Source of the DNA: Bryobacterales bacterium
Lineage (GTDB): Bacteria > Acidobacteriota > Terriglobia > Bryobacterales > Bryobacteraceae
Assembly (NCBI GenBank): GCA_020847315.1
Contig: JADLCF010000085.1
Span: 1 to 43,822 of the forward strand
DNA: 43,822 nt
Direction: 5' to 3'
The translations under genes and the position numbers were made by a program. Below the pieces are notes generated by a model, which worked only from the letters and a program-made list of their open reading frames with translations, had not been told where the DNA came from and searched no databases. This document shows, piece after piece, positions 27,096 through 35,768 of the stretch. The first letter of the stretch is position 1, and each line of letters begins with the position of its first letter.

Positions 27096-28259
27096 ATGCA
27101 ATTTCCGGATTGGCCGATTCACTCTGAAGCCGCCTTCGGCTACTTGCGGCAGGTGCTCGAAAGCTCGCAATGGGGCGGGTTTCATCCGATGGTGAGCGAA
27201 TTCGAAGAGCGCTTCGCGCAATACCAGCATTGTCGGCATGGCATCGCGATGATGAATGGCACGGTGACGCTCGAAGCCGCGCTGCAAGCCGCGGATATTG
27301 GCCCCGGCGATGAAGTGATCGTTCCCGCCATCTCGTTCGTATCCACCGCCACCGCCGTTTCCCGCATGGGCGCGACACCCGTCTTCGTGGATATCGAGCC
27401 GTACTCCTTCAATATGGATCCCGCTCGCGTGGAGGAAGCCATTTCCCCCGCGACGAAAGCGATCGTCATTGTCCACTTCGGCGGCCCGCTCGCGGATCTT
27501 GACCGTTTGCTTCCCATCGCCCGCCGAAGCGGCCTCGTCGTCATCGAAGATGCCGCGCATGCCCATGGCTGCGAGTGGAATGGCCGGCGCGCGGGAAGCT
27601 TCGGCGATTGCGGCTCCTTCAGCTTTCAGAACGGCAAGGCGCTCACTGCCGGCGAAGGCGGCATCGTCATCGCGAACCGGGAGGAGTATGCCGCGCGCAT
27701 CCGTTCCATCGCCAATCAGGGGCGCCGCCCCGGCCATAGTTTCTTCGCTCACTTCGAGCTGGGATCGAACTACCGCATCACCGCGCTGCAGGCCGCGGTA
27801 TTGATGGCGCAGCTCGATCTGCTGGATGCGCAGATCGAGCGCCGCGCGCGCAACGCCGCGATCCTGTTTGAGGAGCTGCGCGGGTTGGAGGGCATTCACT
27901 GGCAGCAGGTCCCCCCGGCGGTGAACCGCAACTGTTGGTATCTGGTTCTAGGCCGCGTGGATGCGGCCGCGCTCGGCCTCACGCGGAACGAGTTTGCGGC
28001 CGCGCTCGGCGAGGCCGGCATCCCCTGCACGCCCTTCTACCCGCACACCCTCTATGAGAATCCGCTTTACCGGGAATTGCCGAACCGGGTAATGCCTTGC
28101 CCCGTAGCCAAGGCATCCATCGGCGATGCGTTCTGGCTGCCGCACCGGGTGCTCCTGGGCGACGAGGAACTCACCCGCGCGCTCGCCCGCGGAATTCTTA
28201 ACGCTTGCCGCGAGGCGCGCGAGCGGAGTAGCGCGTCCGCGCCGGCGAAAGGGTCGTGA
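27096..28259 (+). CDS. DegT/DnrJ/EryC1/StrS-family PLP-dependent aminotransferase
   Basis: The 387-residue protein belongs to the sugar aminotransferase family (fold type I) that aminates nucleotide sugars or cyclitols. Evidence includes GDEVIVPAISFVSTATAV, the EDAAHAHG motif binding PLP, and the Schiff-base Lys K181 in SFQNGKALTAGEGG. The C-terminal part has the usual FYPHTLYENPLY. No nucleotide-sugar genes lie nearby, so the substrate is open; DegT proteins also make amino-sugars for glycans or antibiotics. The ATG has no Shine-Dalgarno sequence; a palindrome CTGTACAG and TATAGG lie just upstream. It is followed after 34 bp by the protease gene. Confidence 0.9.
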   Translation: MQFPDWPIHSEAAFGYLRQVLESSQWGGFHPMVSEFEERFAQYQHCRHGIAMMNGTVTLEAALQAADIGPGDEVIVPAISFVSTATAVSRMGATPVFVDIEPYSFNMDPARVEEAISPATKAIVIVHFGGPLADLDRLLPIARRSGLVVIEDAAHAHGCEWNGRRAGSFGDCGSFSFQNGKALTAGEGGIVIANREEYAARIRSIANQGRRPGHSFFAHFELGSNYRITALQAAVLMAQLDLLDAQIERRARNAAILFEELRGLEGIHWQQVPPAVNRNCWYLVLGRVDAAALGLTRNEFAAALGEAGIPCTPFYPHTLYENPLYRELPNRVMPCPVAKASIGDAFWLPHRVLLGDEELTRALARGILNACREARERSSASAPAKGS

Positions 28260-28293
28260 GATTGCGCAAACCATTGCCGAAGGAGACCGAGTT

Positions 28294-30738
28294 ATGCGAG
28301 TCTTCCCGTTTCCGGCCGGAATGGCCGCGCTCGTTCTGGCTGGATGCACTTTGATGCCCGTCACCGTCAATGGACAAGTCGCCTACCAGAAGCCGCCCAG
28401 GGAAATCCTGGACGTGCTTCATGCCCCTCTGCCGCCAATGATTTCGGTGAGTCCGCAAAAGGACCGGCTGTTGTTGCTCGACCGCGTGGCATACCCTTCC
28501 ATCGCGGTGCTTGCCCGCCCTATGAAGCGCCTGGCCGGCTTACGGATTGATCCCGCGAATAACGGCCGCCACGCGCCCACGATTTATACGGGAATCACCA
28601 TCCGCGACGTTGCGCCGGAAGGCGAAGATCGCGCCGTTTCATTGCCTCCCGACGTAACCATCGGGGAGACCGTCTGGAGCCACAACGGCCGGTATTTTGC
28701 ATTTCCGTGGTACCGCCCCGGCCATGTCGAACTGTGGGTGGTGGACGCCGCCACGGCCAAGGCGCGCCCCATCGCCGGGGTCGCGCTCAACCAGACGGTG
28801 AGCGCCGCCATCCAGTGGCTGCCCGATGGCAATACGCTTCTTGTGCTCTCGGTTCCCACGGGCCGCCCTGCGCCCCCCACCCCCGCTCTCGTCCCGGCCG
28901 GGCCCACCGTGCAGCAGAGCGATGGCGCCGCCGCGCCCGTCCGCACTTATCAGGACCTGCTCGAGGATAGCCACGACGAAGATCTCTTCGAGTACTACGC
29001 CACGTCCCAGCCGGTCCTCGTGGATGCGGCCTCCGGCAAGACAAGGCCCTTCCTGAAGAAGGCCATCTATAGCGAAATCACCGCTTCCCCGGACGGAAAG
29101 CACTTCCTCGTCGAGCGCATCCATCGTCCGTTTTCGTTCCTGTTGCCCTATTTCCGCTTTCCGCTTACGGCGGAGGTTGTGGACCGTCGAGGCCGCCGCG
29201 AGTATCTGATTACCGAGGAAGCCCTGCAGGACAAGATCCCCATCGAAGGCGTCAAGACCGGGCCGCGCAGCTATGCCTGGACCCCTTGGAGCGGCGCGAA
29301 GCTGGTCTGGATGGAGGCGCTCGATGGGGGTGACCCGCGCACGAAGGTTCCGCATCGCGACAAGGTCGTGCTTCTCGATGCGCCCTTTCACGATGAGCCG
29401 CGGGAGTTTCTGAAGGTGGAGCAGCGCTTCGCCGGCATCACCTGGCTCGAAACGGAAAATCTCGCTCTCCTGCGCGATTATGATCGCGACAAACGCTGGA
29501 CGCGCGCCTTTCTCTTGGATCTCGCGAAACCCGGCGCGATGAGCGATTCCTTCTTCAGCCGCAACATCCGCGACCGGTACAACGACGAAGGCGCGCCCCT
29601 GCGGAAGATGCTGCCGAACGGCTATTCCGTGGCCATCTACCAGGAAGGAAAGCTGCTGCTTTCGGGCAATGGCGCGACATCCAGGGGAGACCGCCCCTTT
29701 CTGGATCGCTACGATGTCGCGAGCGGCGCAAAGCAGCGATTGTTTGAGTGCGCGGATGGCTTGTTTGAGTACGTCGTTACCTCCCTCTCGGGCGACGGCT
29801 CCAGCTTCATCACGAGCAAGGAATCTCCCGCCGTGCCGCCGAACCTGATCGTGAAAGATGGCGGCGGAGCGGAGCGCGCCCTTACCCGGTTCACCGATCC
29901 CACGCCCCAGTTGCGCGGCATCGCGAAGCAGATCGTGAAGTATGAGCGCAGCGACGGCACGCAACTCTCCTTTACGCTCTATCTTCCTCCCGGCTACAAG
30001 AAGGGCGCCCGTCTGCCCGCCGTGGTTTGGGCATACCCGCAGGAGTTCAGCGATCCCGCCACCGCCGGCCAGGTGAGCGGCTCGGAGAATCGCTTTACCT
30101 CCATCCACAGTTACTCGCACCTGTTCTTCCTGCTGGCGGGCTACGCGGTGCTCGACGATACGGCTATGCCCGTCGTGGGCCCACCCGAAACGGCGAATGA
30201 CACGTTCATCAAGCAGATTGTCGAGAGCGCCGAGGCCGCCATCGCCAAGGCCGCCGATATGGGGGTAGTTGATCCCAAGCGCGTGGCTGTCGGCGGGCAC
30301 AGCTACGGCGCCTTCATGACCGCGAATCTCCTTGCGCATAGCCGCCTGTTCCGCGCGGGCATTGCACGCAGCGGAGCCTACAACCGCACCCTCACCCCGT
30401 TTGGCTTCCAGGCCGAACGCCGCACGTATTGGGAAGCGCCGGAGATCTATTTCAATCTGTCTCCCTTCAGCGCCGCCAATCAAATCAAGGATCCCATCCT
30501 TCTCATTCATGGCGAAGCTGATAACAACGCCGGCACCTTCCCTATCCAAAGCGAGCGCCTTTACCAGGCCATCCGCGGCAATGGCGGCCTCGCCCGGCTG
30601 GTGATGCTACCTCATGAATCCCACGGCTACCGCGCTCGGGAAAGCATTGAGCACGTGCTTTGGGAATCGATTACCTGGCTCGACAAATACGTGAAGAGTC
30701 CCCCGCCCGGCGATCCCGCGCCCGCGGAGCCGAAATAG
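28294..30738 (+). CDS. S9D glutamyl-endopeptidase-like serine protease, exported
   Basis: The 814-residue protein is a prolyl-oligopeptidase-family (S9) enzyme with a large beta-propeller-like N-terminal part (about 40-560) and an alpha/beta-hydrolase domain. The triad is S670 (GGHSYGAFMTANLLAHS), D743 (LLIHGEADNNAG) and H777 (LPHESHGYRARES). These stretches closely match the S9D glutamyl endopeptidases known from chloroplasts and bacteria. The N-terminus is a signal peptide with a possible lipobox (VLAGC, Cys near 18), so it may be a lipoprotein or cleaved later at VNGQVA. ATG 28294 has GAAGGAGA eight bases upstream. The role is probably peptide turnover in the periplasm. Confidence 0.9.
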   Translation: MRVFPFPAGMAALVLAGCTLMPVTVNGQVAYQKPPREILDVLHAPLPPMISVSPQKDRLLLLDRVAYPSIAVLARPMKRLAGLRIDPANNGRHAPTIYTGITIRDVAPEGEDRAVSLPPDVTIGETVWSHNGRYFAFPWYRPGHVELWVVDAATAKARPIAGVALNQTVSAAIQWLPDGNTLLVLSVPTGRPAPPTPALVPAGPTVQQSDGAAAPVRTYQDLLEDSHDEDLFEYYATSQPVLVDAASGKTRPFLKKAIYSEITASPDGKHFLVERIHRPFSFLLPYFRFPLTAEVVDRRGRREYLITEEALQDKIPIEGVKTGPRSYAWTPWSGAKLVWMEALDGGDPRTKVPHRDKVVLLDAPFHDEPREFLKVEQRFAGITWLETENLALLRDYDRDKRWTRAFLLDLAKPGAMSDSFFSRNIRDRYNDEGAPLRKMLPNGYSVAIYQEGKLLLSGNGATSRGDRPFLDRYDVASGAKQRLFECADGLFEYVVTSLSGDGSSFITSKESPAVPPNLIVKDGGGAERALTRFTDPTPQLRGIAKQIVKYERSDGTQLSFTLYLPPGYKKGARLPAVVWAYPQEFSDPATAGQVSGSENRFTSIHSYSHLFFLLAGYAVLDDTAMPVVGPPETANDTFIKQIVESAEAAIAKAADMGVVDPKRVAVGGHSYGAFMTANLLAHSRLFRAGIARSGAYNRTLTPFGFQAERRTYWEAPEIYFNLSPFSAANQIKDPILLIHGEADNNAGTFPIQSERLYQAIRGNGGLARLVMLPHESHGYRARESIEHVLWESITWLDKYVKSPPPGDPAPAEPK

Positions 30739-30759
30739 CGTTGAAAGGATGTCTTCGCC

Positions 30760-31944
30760 ATGGCGTTGCCTCTCTTTGATTGGCGGGAGTGTCTCCCCGA
30801 AGACAACTGCGCCGGGCTGCTCGCGGGCAGAGCGTGGATTCCCGCCCACGAAGGCCCCAGCCCCGTGCTCGTCCGCGAGGATGGCGTCTTTGATCTTTCC
30901 CGCGTCGCCCCCACGATGAGCGAGATCCTCAACCTCGAGGATCCCGCCGGGCTCCTCGCCGGGTTGCCTTCGCTCCCGCGCATCGGCGGCGTGGCCGCCA
31001 TCCTCGAGAACAGTGATCGCTCCCGCTGCGATACGAGCCTCCCCTGGTTTCTCGCCCCCTGCGATTTGCAGGTGGTGAAGGCGGGCGGCGTCACGTTCAT
31101 CGCAAGTCTCCTTGAGCGCGTCATCGAAGAGCGCGCCCGCGGTGATGCCGGCAAGGCGGTGGAGATTCGGGAGGGCATCACCGCGGCCCTGGGTGGCGAC
31201 CTCTCCGCGATCGTGCCCGGCAGCCCGGAGGCCGCCCGTCTCAAGCAACTGCTCATCGAGCGCGGCATCTGGTCTCAGTATCTGGAAGTCGCCATCGGGC
31301 CGGATGCCGAAGTCTTTACCAAGTGCGCCAGTCTCTCCGCTGTGGGCGTGGGCGCGGACGTGGGCATTTATTCGAAATCCACCTGGAACAACCCGGAGCC
31401 GGAGGTGGTGCTGGCCGTGAACAACCGGGGGAAGGTCGTCGGAGCCACGCTTGGCAACGATGTGAATCTCCGCGATTTCGAAGGCCGCAGCGCATTGCTG
31501 CTCAGCAAGGCCAAGGATAACAACGCCAGTTGCGCAATCGGCCCGTTTTTCCGGCTCTTTGACCGCACCTTTACCTTCGACGATGTGCGCCGCATGGAGA
31601 TCCGCATGGAGGTGACGGGTCCGGACGGGTTCCGCCTCGAAGCCGCCAGCGCCATGAGCCGCATTAGCCGGGATCCCCAGGCGATCGTCAACCAGACCAT
31701 CGGCGCCCATCATCAGTACCCCGACGGCTTCGTTCTGTTCCTGGGGACCATGTTTGCGCCCGTCATGGATCGCGACGAGCCCGGCAAAGGCTTCACGCAC
31801 AAACTGGGCGACATTGTGCGCATCCGCTCCCGTTCCCTGGGCATGCTGGCGAACCGCGTGAACCACTCGGAGGCCATCGAACCCTGGACCTTCGGCCTCG
31901 CCTCCCTGATGCGCAACCTCGCGAAGCGCGGCCTGCTCGCCTAG
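30760..31944 (+). CDS. Fumarylacetoacetate hydrolase-family protein
   Basis: The 394-residue protein has the FAH fold, whose members hydrolyse or dehydrate 2-oxo acids using Mg2+. The metal-binding EPE motif is at 213-215 (NNPEPEVVLAVNN), followed by GNDVNLRDFEGRSALLLSKA and GPFFRLFD. It is longer than the short FAHD-type enzymes, resembling those acting on sugar-acid dehydration products such as 2-dehydro-3-deoxy-pentonates; this is inference. It begins 21 bp after the protease stop, so the two may be cotranscribed with the upstream aminotransferase. The substrate cannot be fixed from sequence. Confidence 0.82.
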   Translation: MALPLFDWRECLPEDNCAGLLAGRAWIPAHEGPSPVLVREDGVFDLSRVAPTMSEILNLEDPAGLLAGLPSLPRIGGVAAILENSDRSRCDTSLPWFLAPCDLQVVKAGGVTFIASLLERVIEERARGDAGKAVEIREGITAALGGDLSAIVPGSPEAARLKQLLIERGIWSQYLEVAIGPDAEVFTKCASLSAVGVGADVGIYSKSTWNNPEPEVVLAVNNRGKVVGATLGNDVNLRDFEGRSALLLSKAKDNNASCAIGPFFRLFDRTFTFDDVRRMEIRMEVTGPDGFRLEAASAMSRISRDPQAIVNQTIGAHHQYPDGFVLFLGTMFAPVMDRDEPGKGFTHKLGDIVRIRSRSLGMLANRVNHSEAIEPWTFGLASLMRNLAKRGLLA

Positions 31945-31977
31945 CACGGAGATCCCATTCCCGCGTGGCATCGCTGT

Positions 31978-32017
31978 GCCGGCATCGCCCAGCCGGCATC
32001 GCCCAGCCGGCATCCCA
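31978..32017 (+). repeat. Tandem repeat, 14-bp unit, about 2.9 copies
   Basis: The unit GCCGGCATCGCCCA occurs twice exactly (31978-31991, 31992-32005) and a third time shortened by two bases (32006-32017). It lies in the 162-bp gap before dnaE. No function is evident; slippage during replication is the simplest explanation. Confidence 0.9.
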
Positions 32018-32106
32018 GTGGCGCGCCGAACGCTGGACCTATACTGGAAGTACCCCCCATCGGGCTGCCGCTCGCAGCCGCTTTTTGCCCAGGGTTCTGA
32101 GAAACG

Positions 32107-35100
32107 ATGTCTGACGCTCCCTTCATCCACCTTCACTGCCACACCGACTACTCCATGCTCGATGGAGCCTGCGACATCCCTACCCTCATTGACACCGCGG
32201 CGAAGCTGGAGATGCCGGCCATCGCGATGACCGACCATGGCAACCTCTTCGGAGCGGTCGAATTCTACAACACGGCCAAGTCAAAGGGCCTGAACCCGAT
32301 CATCGGCTGCGAGGTCTACGTAACTCCAGGCGATCTCAAGGACCGTCAGGACGGAGCCAACTACAACCACCTTCTGCTGCTCTCGGAAACCCAGGAAGGC
32401 TACCGCAATCTCGTCAAGCTCGTCTCCACCGCGTATCTCGAAGGGTTCTATTACAAGCCGCGCATCGATAAGCACCTGCTGGCACAGCACGCCAAGGGCA
32501 TTATCTGCGGTTCCGCCTGTCTCAAGGGCGATATCAATCAGGCTGTCGTGGCGGGGAACTACAGCGAAGCCAAGCGCCTCGCCTACGAGTATCAGGACAT
32601 CTTCGGCAAGGGCAATTTCTATCTCGAATTGCAGGATCACGGCCTGGGGCAGGACCCCATCGTGATGCGCGAGATCGTGCGGCTCTCCCGCGATACGGGC
32701 ATGCCGCTCATCGCCACCAACGACGCCCACTACATCGAGAAGCGCGATGCCCGCCTGCAGGAAGTGCTGCTCTGCATCTCCACGGGAAAAACCATGTCGG
32801 ATCCCGCGCGGTTGCGCCTCGATGTGCAGGAGTTCTACCTCAAGTCGAAAGCCGAAATGCAGCGCCTCTTCGGCGAAGTCCCGGAAGCGCTCGAGAACAC
32901 CTGGGAGATCGCCCAGCGCTGCGGCGTGAAGCTGGAGAAAGTGGCGAACCCCTTCCCGGAGTTCGCCGTGCCCCCGGAGCACACTCTCGAAACCTACTTC
33001 GAGTACGTCACCCGGCAGGGCTTCGAGATGCGCCGCGCTGCCCTGCTTCAGCAGGAAGCCCGGGGCCTCCTGAAGCACTCCATCGCGGACTACGAAGAGC
33101 GTCTGGAGCGCGAGATCCGGCTGATCGAGGAGATGAAGTTCACCGGCTACTTCCTCATCGTCTGGGATTTCATCCGCTATGCCCGCTCGCAGCAGATTCC
33201 CGTGGGGCCGGGGCGCGGTTCCGCCGCCGGCAGCCTCGTTTCCTACTGCCTGCGCATCACGGATATCGACCCTCTCCAGTACAACCTGCTCTTCGAGCGC
33301 TTCCTGAATCCGGAGCGCATCAGCTTCCCCGACGTCGATATCGATTTCTGCACGCGCCGCCGCGGCGAGGTCATCCAATACGTCACGGAGAAATACGGGC
33401 GGGAGCAGGTGGCGCAGATCATCACCTTCAACTCCCTCGCCGCAAAGGGCGCCATTAAGGATGTCGGGCGCGTGCTCGATATGAGCTTCGCTGAAGTGGA
33501 CCGCATCACGAAGATGGTGCCCCCGGTGCTCAACATCAAGCTCAAGGACGCCATTGAGCAGGAGCCCAATCTCCGCGATGCCGCCGAAAAGGATTCTCGC
33601 GTGAAGGAGGTGCTCGAACTCGCCCAGCGCCTCGAAGGCAAGGCCCGCAACGCCGGCGTCCATGCCGCGGGCGTCGTGATTTCGCCCATCCCGCTCAAGG
33701 AAATTGTCCCGCTCTATAAGACGAACAAGGACGAAATTGTCACCCAGTACGACATGGGCGGTCTTGAGAAACTCTCGCTGCTCAAGATGGATTTTCTGGG
33801 CCTCACCACGCTCACCATCATTGAGGACGCGCTCGGCCTCATTGAGAAAACCAGGGGTGTCAAGATCGTGCCGGAAGAGATTCCGCTCGACGATCCCGAT
33901 GCCTACCGCATCTTCGCTCGCGCCCTCACGAGTGGCGTCTTCCAGTTTGAATCCTCCGGCATGCGGGACGTCCTGCGCCGCTATGAGCCCAGCCGCATCG
34001 AAGACCTCATCGCCCTCAACGCGCTCTACCGCCCCGGACCCATCCAGGGCGGCATGATCGACGATTTCATTGATCGCAAGCACGGCCGCAAAAAAGTGGC
34101 TTACGAATTGCCCGAACTCGAGGAGATTCTCGCGGAAACCCTGGGCGTCATCGTCTACCAGGAACAGGTGATGCAGATTGCCAACAAGCTCGCGGGCTAT
34201 TCCCTCGGCGAAGCCGACATCCTGCGCCGCGCCATGGGCAAGAAGAAGGCCGAAGAGATGGAGCAGCAGCGCGTGCGCTTCCTCGAAGGCGCGGCCCGCA
34301 AACGGCTCCCCGAGAAGAAGGTGGAGAAGATCTTCGAGCTCATGGCGCAGTTCGCCGGCTACGGCTTCAACAAATCGCACTCCGCCGCCTATGCGTTCCT
34401 CGCCTACATCACCGGTTACCTCAAGGCCCACTACCCCATCGAGTTCATGGCCGCCCTGCTCACCTCGGAAACGGGCAACACGACGAAGGTCGTCAAATAC
34501 ATCCAGGAGTGCCGCGAAATGGGCATCAAGGTGCTCCCGCCGGACGTGAACGCCTCGGATTGGAACTTCACTCCCGATGGGGAAGCCATCCGCTTCGGTC
34601 TCGGCGCCATCAAGAACGTGGGCCAGGGCGCGGTGGAATCCATCGCCGCCGCCCGCGCCAAGGTGGGCCGCTTCACGGACCTCTTCCAGTTCTGCGAAGA
34701 GATTGACCCTTCCGCCATCAATCGCCGCGTCGTCGAAAGTCTCATCAAAGCCGGGGCCATGGATTCACTCGAAGGCCGGCGTGCTCAAAAATTCGAGGCC
34801 GTGGAAATGGCTCTCGAAGCCGCCGCCAAAGTCTGGCGGGATCGCGCCTCCGGCCAGACCGGACTCTTCGGCTTCGAGATGGGAGCGGTCGCGAAATCCG
34901 GCGCCTCCCTCCCCCGCGTGCCGGATTGGGGAGACCGGCAATCGCTCGGCTATGAGAAAGAACTGCTCGGATTCTACGTCACCGGCCACCCCCTCGACGA
35001 ATACCGCGACCTCGTCATGGATCTTCGCACGCACGAAAGCGATGGCCTCGAAGAGTTGCCGCGCGGCCAGGAAGTGAAGCTCTGCGGAGTCTTCAGCGGC

Positions 35101-35583
35101 ATCCAGCGCCGCCGCAACAAAGAGGGTCGCCCCTGGGCCTCCATGGTGCTCGAAGACTGGCTCGGAACCATCGATCTGGTCTGCTTCGCCAAGCACTATG
35201 AACAACTCGGAGAGCAGATCAAGGAAGACGAAGCCGTGCTCGTTACGGGCAGCGTCCTTCCGGAAGAGAACGGCCCGCCGAAGATCTCCGTCCTCGATAT
35301 CGTCCCCTTGCGCAACGCCTTCATCAAGTTTCCGCTGCTGGTTTCGATTCGCGTCCCCGTGGAAGCGGGCAAGCGCAGCGGCGAATCTCGCGCGGCCCGC
35401 CTGCGCGGCCTCTTTGCGCGGAAACCCGGCGATACCGAGGTGCAATTGCTCGTCGAAAAGAGCCGCGAGTTCCTCGCCACGATGACCACGGAAATGAAGG
35501 TGAAGCCCGATCGCGAATTCAAAGCCGAAGTCGCGCGGCTCTGCGGCGACGACGCCTACCAGGTCATCAGCGGCGGTTTCTAG
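32107..35583 (+). CDS. dnaE: DNA polymerase III alpha subunit DnaE
   Basis: Replicative DNA polymerase catalytic subunit, 1158 residues. It has an N-terminal PHP domain (about 1-270), a C-family palm with the catalytic aspartates D409, D411 (and D413) in FPDVDIDF, the thumb and fingers, helix-hairpin-helix and OB domains toward the C-terminus. The GFNKSHSAAYAFLAYITGYL stretch is standard for DnaE. All nine PHP metal-ligand positions appear filled (H10, H12, D19, H44, E69, H88, C138, D206, H208), unlike E. coli, so the PHP domain is likely an active 3'-5' proofreading exonuclease. It is not PolC (no inserted DnaQ domain). The gene stands alone. Confidence 0.97.
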   Translation: MSDAPFIHLHCHTDYSMLDGACDIPTLIDTAAKLEMPAIAMTDHGNLFGAVEFYNTAKSKGLNPIIGCEVYVTPGDLKDRQDGANYNHLLLLSETQEGYRNLVKLVSTAYLEGFYYKPRIDKHLLAQHAKGIICGSACLKGDINQAVVAGNYSEAKRLAYEYQDIFGKGNFYLELQDHGLGQDPIVMREIVRLSRDTGMPLIATNDAHYIEKRDARLQEVLLCISTGKTMSDPARLRLDVQEFYLKSKAEMQRLFGEVPEALENTWEIAQRCGVKLEKVANPFPEFAVPPEHTLETYFEYVTRQGFEMRRAALLQQEARGLLKHSIADYEERLEREIRLIEEMKFTGYFLIVWDFIRYARSQQIPVGPGRGSAAGSLVSYCLRITDIDPLQYNLLFERFLNPERISFPDVDIDFCTRRRGEVIQYVTEKYGREQVAQIITFNSLAAKGAIKDVGRVLDMSFAEVDRITKMVPPVLNIKLKDAIEQEPNLRDAAEKDSRVKEVLELAQRLEGKARNAGVHAAGVVISPIPLKEIVPLYKTNKDEIVTQYDMGGLEKLSLLKMDFLGLTTLTIIEDALGLIEKTRGVKIVPEEIPLDDPDAYRIFARALTSGVFQFESSGMRDVLRRYEPSRIEDLIALNALYRPGPIQGGMIDDFIDRKHGRKKVAYELPELEEILAETLGVIVYQEQVMQIANKLAGYSLGEADILRRAMGKKKAEEMEQQRVRFLEGAARKRLPEKKVEKIFELMAQFAGYGFNKSHSAAYAFLAYITGYLKAHYPIEFMAALLTSETGNTTKVVKYIQECREMGIKVLPPDVNASDWNFTPDGEAIRFGLGAIKNVGQGAVESIAAARAKVGRFTDLFQFCEEIDPSAINRRVVESLIKAGAMDSLEGRRAQKFEAVEMALEAAAKVWRDRASGQTGLFGFEMGAVAKSGASLPRVPDWGDRQSLGYEKELLGFYVTGHPLDEYRDLVMDLRTHESDGLEELPRGQEVKLCGVFSGIQRRRNKEGRPWASMVLEDWLGTIDLVCFAKHYEQLGEQIKEDEAVLVTGSVLPEENGPPKISVLDIVPLRNAFIKFPLLVSIRVPVEAGKRSGESRAARLRGLFARKPGDTEVQLLVEKSREFLATMTTEMKVKPDREFKAEVARLCGDDAYQVISGGF

Positions 35584-35768
35584 CCAGCCCCGCGCTCACT
35601 GGAATTTCCGTTCCCAGGTAGCGGCGGCGGCAGCGAAATCGGCTTCGAAACGCATATCGGGCTTCAGGATTGATCCAGGAAGGCATATCTACCGTCCCGC
35701 GGATCATCGGCCATGCGCGCCACCCTCGGGAGCCTATATGCGCTCCAGCATTCCGCCAGGCAGCCGGA
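35584..35768 (+). other. Convergent gap between dnaE and the lyase gene
   Basis: The 185-bp gap holds no supported gene. CTGGAA and TTCC(C)AG near 35599-35617 could pair with one bulge as a weak hairpin shared by the two convergent transcripts, but there is no T-run. Confidence 0.4.

Noticed and set aside
28639-30549. Long open frame on the - strand opposite the S9D protease gene (and similar ones opposite dnaE at 32281-34431, opposite murE/murF at 5307-6572, and opposite ftsI)
   Set aside because: GC-rich codon bias leaves the opposite strand open. The products are Arg/Gly/His-rich without motifs, signal or ribosome binding sites, and the + strand gene is certain.
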